64,000 bases of DNA from Maribacter polysaccharolyticus (lineage in GTDB: Bacteria > Bacteroidota > Bacteroidia > Flavobacteriales > Flavobacteriaceae). The first letter of the stretch is position 1; each line of letters begins with the position of its first letter. Positions 62,586-64,000 of this stretch are shown here, one piece after another. The notes beneath the pieces are model-generated. The model searched no databases and was not told the DNA's origin. It saw only the letters and a list, made by a program, of their open reading frames with translations. A program made the translations under genes and the position numbers. The stretch covers positions 260,342 to 324,341 of the forward strand of contig NZ_JARBUY010000002.1 in the NCBI RefSeq assembly GCF_028882255.1. Reading direction: 5' to 3'.

Positions 62586-62619
62586 ACATTGATGAAACCT
62601 TAACCGGTTTCATCAATGT
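62586..62619 (+). terminator. Perfect 14-bp hairpin between susD and the dipeptidase gene
   Basis: ACATTGATGAAACC at 62586-62599 pairs without mismatch with GGTTTCATCAATGT at 62606-62619, around TTAACC. It lies 33 bases after the susD stop. The T tract needed for a strong intrinsic terminator is lacking, so partial termination or 3' protection of the susCD message is more likely than full termination. Confidence 0.6.
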
Positions 62620-62678
62620 TCACTATAAATCAAAGTGGTGGTTTTCAAATTTATTTAAATTAAGTGGATAACAGAAAA

Positions 62679-63824
62679 ATGAAAAAAACACGAAGAAACC
62701 TAACCAAAATGCTATCTATGGGAGTTCTTTTCCCAGGTCAGGTGGCACAGTCCCTTTCCTCGATTTTAGAATCCATATCACCAGAGGAACATTCCTTTGA
62801 TCTCTCGGTTGAGAATGGTATTAAAACCAACATTGAAAAGCTTTATAAGAACGCCATAGTCAATGATGGCCTGATCATTTCCCGAAATTGGAACGATGAT
62901 TCGTTCAAGGCCCTTGCCCAATCGGGATATACGGGATTCAATGCTTCAGTGGATTCAGGAAGTTTGGAGAAAGGCATGAAAAACTTAACTCAATGGCAAA
63001 CCATCATAAAGGAAAATCCCGATCGATTGATCTTGGCAACAAGTGCCAATGATTATATCAAAGCCAAGAAAGAAGGTAAAGTAGCTGTTCTACTCGGTTT
63101 TCAGAATTCCACTATGGTTGGGAATTCGATCAAAAACCTGGATACCCTCTATGATGCCGGTATGCGTTGGATGCAATTGACATACAATCAGCGTAACTTA
63201 TTGGGTGACGGAAGCACCGAAAGGACAAATTGTGGCTTATCGGATTTTGGCCTCGAGGTGGTTGAGCGCATGAACGAATTGGGGATTATAATAGACCTGT
63301 CACATTGCGGTGAACAAACCACTAACGAAGGGATTGAGTTCAGTAAGACCCCAGTTTCGATAAATCACTCCATGTGTGAGGCACTGCACAGAAATCATCC
63401 AAGGGCCAAGACGGACGAACAGATCAAGGCCATGGCCGATAAAGGAGGTATCATAGGGATTATCTGTTTGGGATATATGATCGGACCGAACTTGGGTACC
63501 GATACGACCTTGGAAACCTATGTGGATCATATCGATCATGCCGTTAAGATTGGCGGAATCGATCATGTAGGGGTAGCCTCGGATTTTGCCATTCAAGGAT
63601 TGGAAGCAACAGGGGCAACCCGTGAAAATTGGTATGTGCCGCGCTTAACCCGTTTTAAGCCATCGTATAAGGTACAATGGCCACCGTGGATTCCTGAACT
63701 CGATAAACCGGATCGCTATTTACAAGTCGCCAAAGTCTTGGACAAAAGGGGCTACAGTACCGGGGATATCGAAAAGATATTGGGTCAAAACTGGTTGCGC
63801 TTTTATAACGAAACGTTGAAATAG
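62679..63824 (+). CDS. M19-family (membrane dipeptidase-like) protein with depleted metal site
   Basis: The 381-residue protein (ATG 62679; frame opens with GTG at 62664) has a twin-Arg start (KKTRRNLTKML), suggesting Tat export. The M19 fold is clear: NCGLSDFGLEVVERMNELG, IIIDLSHCGEQTT, SINHSMCEALHRNHPRA, KGGIIGI and DHVGVASDFA. Metal-ligand His are kept in DLSHCG and INHSM. The N-terminal HxD pair is absent (DGLIISRNW) and the bridging Glu is Gln in LLGFQNS. This fits an atypical M19 subgroup. It probably acts on the SusCD-imported material. Confidence 0.88.
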   Translation: MKKTRRNLTKMLSMGVLFPGQVAQSLSSILESISPEEHSFDLSVENGIKTNIEKLYKNAIVNDGLIISRNWNDDSFKALAQSGYTGFNASVDSGSLEKGMKNLTQWQTIIKENPDRLILATSANDYIKAKKEGKVAVLLGFQNSTMVGNSIKNLDTLYDAGMRWMQLTYNQRNLLGDGSTERTNCGLSDFGLEVVERMNELGIIIDLSHCGEQTTNEGIEFSKTPVSINHSMCEALHRNHPRAKTDEQIKAMADKGGIIGIICLGYMIGPNLGTDTTLETYVDHIDHAVKIGGIDHVGVASDFAIQGLEATGATRENWYVPRLTRFKPSYKVQWPPWIPELDKPDRYLQVAKVLDKRGYSTGDIEKILGQNWLRFYNETLK

Positions 63825-63871
63825 GATTCCGTTCCCGACCTTTAAAAGAATAATAACACTTACTAATTGAT

Positions 63872-64000
63872 ATGAAAAACCTAATAACCACCTCACTTTT
63901 AATTCTATTTTTGACCATTAGTTGTAAAGAAACAAACCATACAGATCCTACAGGTTCCCAAGAAGTAGTGTACGAGGTGGTTTTTCGGGAAAGCCTGGCG
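63872..64000 (+). CDS. Lipoprotein, N-terminal part only
   Basis: The frame starts at ATG 63872 with a lipoprotein signal (MKNLITTSLLILFLTISC, Cys at residue 18) and runs to the window edge. Only 25 residues follow the Cys (SQEVVYEVVFRESLA at the end), too few to assign. It follows the M19 gene after 47 bases in the same direction and is probably part of the same locus. Confidence 0.7.
   Translation, partial: MKNLITTSLLILFLTISCKETNHTDPTGSQEVVYEVVFRESLA

Overview
The window is a chromosomal segment of a marine-type member of the Flavobacteriaceae (phylum Bacteroidota). The evidence is the ribosomal tail rpsM-rpsK-rpsD-rpoA-rplQ running into carA, eno and gltA; RagB/SusD and SusC/RagA proteins; ECF sigma/FecR/TonB-receptor cassettes; many lipoprotein signals; few Shine-Dalgarno sequences; and repeated TAnnTTTG elements, the -7 box of the Bacteroidota housekeeping sigma factor. 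Maribacter, Zobellia, Muricauda or Arenibacter-like genera would fit, but the sequence alone does not decide. I saw no tRNA, rRNA, insertion sequence, prophage or CRISPR array.

Layout. 1-2.8 kb: end of the alpha ribosomal operon, closed by a clear terminator. 2.9-11.4 kb: central metabolism, with an unassigned exported protein, carA, eno, an orphan GT5 starch/glycogen-synthase-like enzyme, gltA, and two guanidine-modifying-superfamily hydrolases (an arginine-deiminase-like enzyme and CtlX) that could convert arginine to citrulline to ornithine. 11.4-16.9 kb, minus strand: an outer-membrane receptor behind an AraC regulator, then an SDR/DUF2867 oxidoreductase with a small coupled partner. 17-18.8 kb: argS. 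18.9-24.8 kb: an ECF sigma, FecR and STN-TonB receptor signalling cassette, facing a large acidic repeat lipoprotein. 25-29.7 kb: ffh, folD and an M13 metallopeptidase.

29.7-45.3 kb is mixed accessory and housekeeping content: a missed 48-aa lipoprotein, a lipoprotein esterase, DUF2306, VOC, alpha/beta hydrolase, a HerA-like DUF853 ATPase, queE, a 13-copy heptamer repeat, a metzincin-like lipoprotein, a methyltransferase, a YkgJ cysteine-cluster protein, a NamZ-type muramidase, an FtsX-like permease, an M20 hydrolase, an aldose epimerase, a DinB-like protein and a GNAT. 45.4-51.6 kb: a large conserved-looking protein of unknown function, then a sulfur-linked group (SulP transporter, persulfide-dioxygenase-like MBL/rhodanese protein, DUF2892) followed by three tiny membrane proteins. 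51.6-55.3 kb: an exonuclease/GIY-YIG fusion and a GH29 fucosidase. 55.8-64 kb: a complete ECF sigma-FecR-SusC-SusD-M19 dipeptidase locus, probably for uptake and processing of a peptide or peptide-like substrate, running off the window in a further lipoprotein.

The best leads for something undescribed are the 604-residue orphan protein at 45.4 kb, the M19-like enzyme with a depleted metal site in the SusCD locus, the acidic repeat lipoprotein divergent from its ECF/FecR/receptor cassette, the heptamer array, the matching -7 element to ATG spacing at queE and sulP, and the duplicated TGTCTATAAAA element in front of the SusCD-linked sigma and anti-sigma genes.
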